Positions 62,424 to 64,000 of a stretch of 64,000 nucleotides of DNA are shown one piece after another. The notes beneath the pieces are model-generated. The model saw only the letters and a program-made list of their open reading frames with translations. It ran no database searches and had not been told where the DNA came from. Numbering within the stretch: the first letter of the stretch is position 1; each line of letters begins with the position of its first letter. The position numbers and the translations under genes are program-made. Location of the stretch: NCBI GenBank assembly GCA_910579215.1, contig CAJTTN010000001.1, positions 186,001-250,000 of the forward strand. Reading direction: 5' to 3'. The stretch comes from an uncultured Anaeroplasmataceae bacterium (GTDB taxonomy: Bacteria > Bacillota_I > Bacilli_A > Acholeplasmatales > Anaeroplasmataceae).

Positions 62424-62659
62424 ATAAAAAAATCCTTAGATTACTCTAAGGACGAAATATTTCCGTGGTACCACCCTAGTTCTATTCAAAAAATAGCACT
62501 CATCTATCGGTTAACGCCCGTATACGGAATTAGGCTACTTTTCTTTCACCTATTCAGCTCCCCAGCTACCTTCCATACCTCTTTTTAAAATCCTTGCACC
62601 CTAGGGATTTCTCTCTAACAAAAAGCTTAGCTATGTACTCCTCTGGTTCATCACCTATG
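62424..62659 (-). promoter_or_regulatory. T-box leader of the GNAT-valS unit
   Basis: On the minus strand the T-box element AGGGTGGTACCACGG (62477-62463) is followed by an intrinsic terminator TCCTTAGA/TCTAAGGA with a run of T (62452-62424). An AGAGGAGTACATAG segment at the 5' side fits the Stem I E-loop. A GTA in AAGGTAGCTGGGG is the candidate valine specifier codon. Uncharged tRNA-Val would pair with the T-box and favour the antiterminator, letting transcription into GNAT, valS and folC. Confidence 0.92.
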
Positions 62660-62664
62660 CTAAA

Positions 62665-62693
62665 ATTTTACAGCAGGTCTTATAAATTGTCAA
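62665..62693 (-). promoter_or_regulatory. Sigma-A promoter of the T-box leader
   Basis: TTGACA and TAAAAT on the minus strand with a 17-bp spacer; the -35 ends 8 bp from the recO stop. Confidence 0.85.
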
Positions 62694-62701
62694 GACCAAT
62701 T

Positions 62702-63367
62702 TCAAAAAAGATAGTTCTTCAAATTTAGATGGACATGGATGGCATAATAGCTATAAATTGCTTCTAAAAGGGATTTATAATCTACTGGCAATACCTGTAC
62801 CTCGTAGGTTTTACTATAATAAAGCCGCTCTAAAGCTGTAAAAATTCCAAAATTTCTTTCATTATAGGTAGCACAATTAGCACATAACGCTCCACCCTCC
62901 AATATTGAAAAATTGACAATCCTTGTTCCTTTGCAATGAATACATTGCTTGAGCACTGGACGTACCCCAAATACTGCTAACATTTTCACCAAAAACAGCG
63001 ATAAAATATAGTAAGGCTCTTTAGTTTCTCGCAGCGCCTTTAAAATTTGTATAACAAAGCTATAGATTCGAGTATGGTTCACTTCTTCCTCTAGATGCTG
63101 AAGGATATCTAAGATAGGGGCTAATACACCCACTTTAGTTAAATCCTCATACAAACTATAAAAGCTATCCTTCAATGTATATTCAGTAACCGTAGGAAGA
63201 TTGCCTTTTGACATTTCAAAATCAACGACATTGAGCGTAGTTACAAAGCCTAGCTTAGTCCTTAATACATCAAGTGCCTTTATACTCTTCATTCCAAAGG
63301 AGGTATATAAATATACAATTTTTGATTTTTCTTTATAGTCAATAGTTTTTATAACTATACCTTCCAT
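62702..63367 (-). CDS. recO: DNA repair protein RecO
   Basis: 221 residues. RecO mediates loading of RecA with RecR in gap repair. N-terminal OB fold (about 1-75: GIVIKTIDYKEKSKIVYLYT), helical middle, and a zinc site CIHC...CANC (about 144-178). It follows era by 7 bp, the standard era-recO pair. RecO in this group is often divergent, but the zinc motif and position make the call firm. Confidence 0.92.
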   Translation of the reverse strand: MEGIVIKTIDYKEKSKIVYLYTSFGMKSIKALDVLRTKLGFVTTLNVVDFEMSKGNLPTVTEYTLKDSFYSLYEDLTKVGVLAPILDILQHLEEEVNHTRIYSFVIQILKALRETKEPYYILSLFLVKMLAVFGVRPVLKQCIHCKGTRIVNFSILEGGALCANCATYNERNFGIFTALERLYYSKTYEVQVLPVDYKSLLEAIYSYYAIHVHLNLKNYLF

Positions 63368-63374
63368 AGTCCAC

Positions 63375-64000
63375 CTATAAGGAATCTGGAGTATATCCTA
63401 AATTTGACAAATCATTTGGTCGATCCTTCCAGTCCTTTTTCACCTTCACCCATAGCTCTAAATGAATTTTACTATTTAAAATTTTTTTAATATCCTGCAT
63501 GCTTGCTGTCTTAATTGCCTTTATCATAGTTCCATTCTTTCCTAAAATAATTTTCTTTTGACTATCACGCTCAACATAAATCGTTGCGAAAACATCCATA
63601 TAGGAGGAATTTGTAGGGCATTCTTCTATATGATCAATAACACAAGCAATACTATGAGGAACCTCCTCACTTGTCAAATGCAATATTTTTTCACGAATTG
63701 CTTCAGCCATTAAAAATCGATTGGAATGATCTGAACTCATTTCATCAGGATAATATTTAGGACCAAAGGGCAATACAGTCAATATATCCTTGTATAAATG
63801 ATCCAAATTTTTATTTTCTAGAACTGAAATCGGATATATTCCCGTAAAGGGATATAGGTTCATATACTTAGCAATCGTAAGATCAATATCCTTAAATTTT
63901 TTCAACTGATCTACCTTATTAATTACTAAAAAAACAGGAAGCTTGGTTTTAAGGTTAGAAAGAATGATTTCATCTCCCTTTAAAACTTCTTTTACAGGCG
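63375..64000 (-). CDS. era: GTPase Era, C-terminal part (cut by window edge)
   Basis: About 208 C-terminal codons; the frame is open to the window edge. The G4 motif NKVD appears near 63911-63922, after VFLVI, and the type II KH domain contains ERDSQKKIILGKNGTMIKAI. Era binds the 3' end of 16S rRNA and couples ribosome maturation to growth. An internal ATG at 63905 lies inside the GTPase domain and is not the start. recO follows by 7 bp. Confidence 0.96.
   Translation of the reverse strand, partial: PVKEVLKGDEIILSNLKTKLPVFLVINKVDQLKKFKDIDLTIAKYMNLYPFTGIYPISVLENKNLDHLYKDILTVLPFGPKYYPDEMSSDHSNRFLMAEAIREKILHLTSEEVPHSIACVIDHIEECPTNSSYMDVFATIYVERDSQKKIILGKNGTMIKAIKTASMQDIKKILNSKIHLELWVKVKKDWKDRPNDLSNLGYTPDSL

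Overview
The window looks like the chromosome of a low-GC Bacillota (Firmicutes) bacterium of the Bacilli/Erysipelotrichia type. Supporting signs are AT-rich codon use, strong AGGAGG-type ribosome sites, TTGACA/TATAAT promoters with 17-bp spacers, a T-box leader, Firmicutes gene neighbourhoods (era-recO, yqfC-yqfD-phoH, ruvA-ruvB-queA-tgt, mutS-mutL-miaA) and a peptidoglycan pathway (murE, mraY, murG, murB). The MurE DNPR motif suggests a meso-diaminopimelate wall. I cannot name a genus. No rRNA, tRNA or CRISPR array was seen; tmRNA is the only stable RNA gene.

Layout. 1-1534 is accessory DNA: an AAA ATPase cut by the window edge, a 23-bp-periodic repeat array and a decayed IS21-type istB. 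1535-11774 is one defence operon read leftward from a perfect promoter: an Xre-type regulator, HsdM, HsdS, HsdR, a DUF262-HNH (GmrSD-like) nuclease, a small ORF, a second BcgI-like specificity protein and a two-helix membrane protein. 12005-25568 is housekeeping: tmRNA with smpB and rnr (trans-translation and decay of stalled mRNAs), secG, a pyrimidine nucleoside phosphorylase, a peptidase E-prephenate dehydratase fusion, trmB, pepV, a degenerate PTS EIIB-like membrane protein, a CotY/CotZ-like coat protein, tgt and queA (queuosine), a cyclophilin, and ruvA/ruvB. 25569-29550 holds a LysM protein and a divergent 1148-residue coiled-coil protein. 29614-36118 has ftsZ, murB, murG, an aldo/keto reductase, a CBS-domain membrane protein and efp. 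36294-44444 has aroQ, aroK, miaA, mutL, mutS and a tail-anchored acidic protein. 44511-47559 is the pyruvate formate-lyase operon, with the enzyme split into two genes. 47873-48859 is a DUF1016 nuclease gene with three in-frame stops. 48893-64000 has nrnA, phoH, yqfD, yqfC, a pseudouridine synthase, a LysR regulator, mraY, murE, a degenerate CCA-adding-enzyme homologue, map, folC, valS with a GNAT gene behind a T-box, recO and the end of era.

Nearly all genes lie on the minus strand. The exceptions are the coat-like gene, the giant coiled-coil gene and the broken DUF1016 gene. Most transcription units end in clear intrinsic terminators. The most unusual items are the split PFL, the peptidase E-PheA fusion, the catalytically dead Cca-like protein kept between map and murE, the composite restriction operon, the tmRNA tag ending in cysteine, and a group of spore-type genes sharing a CATANNNTA motif just upstream.
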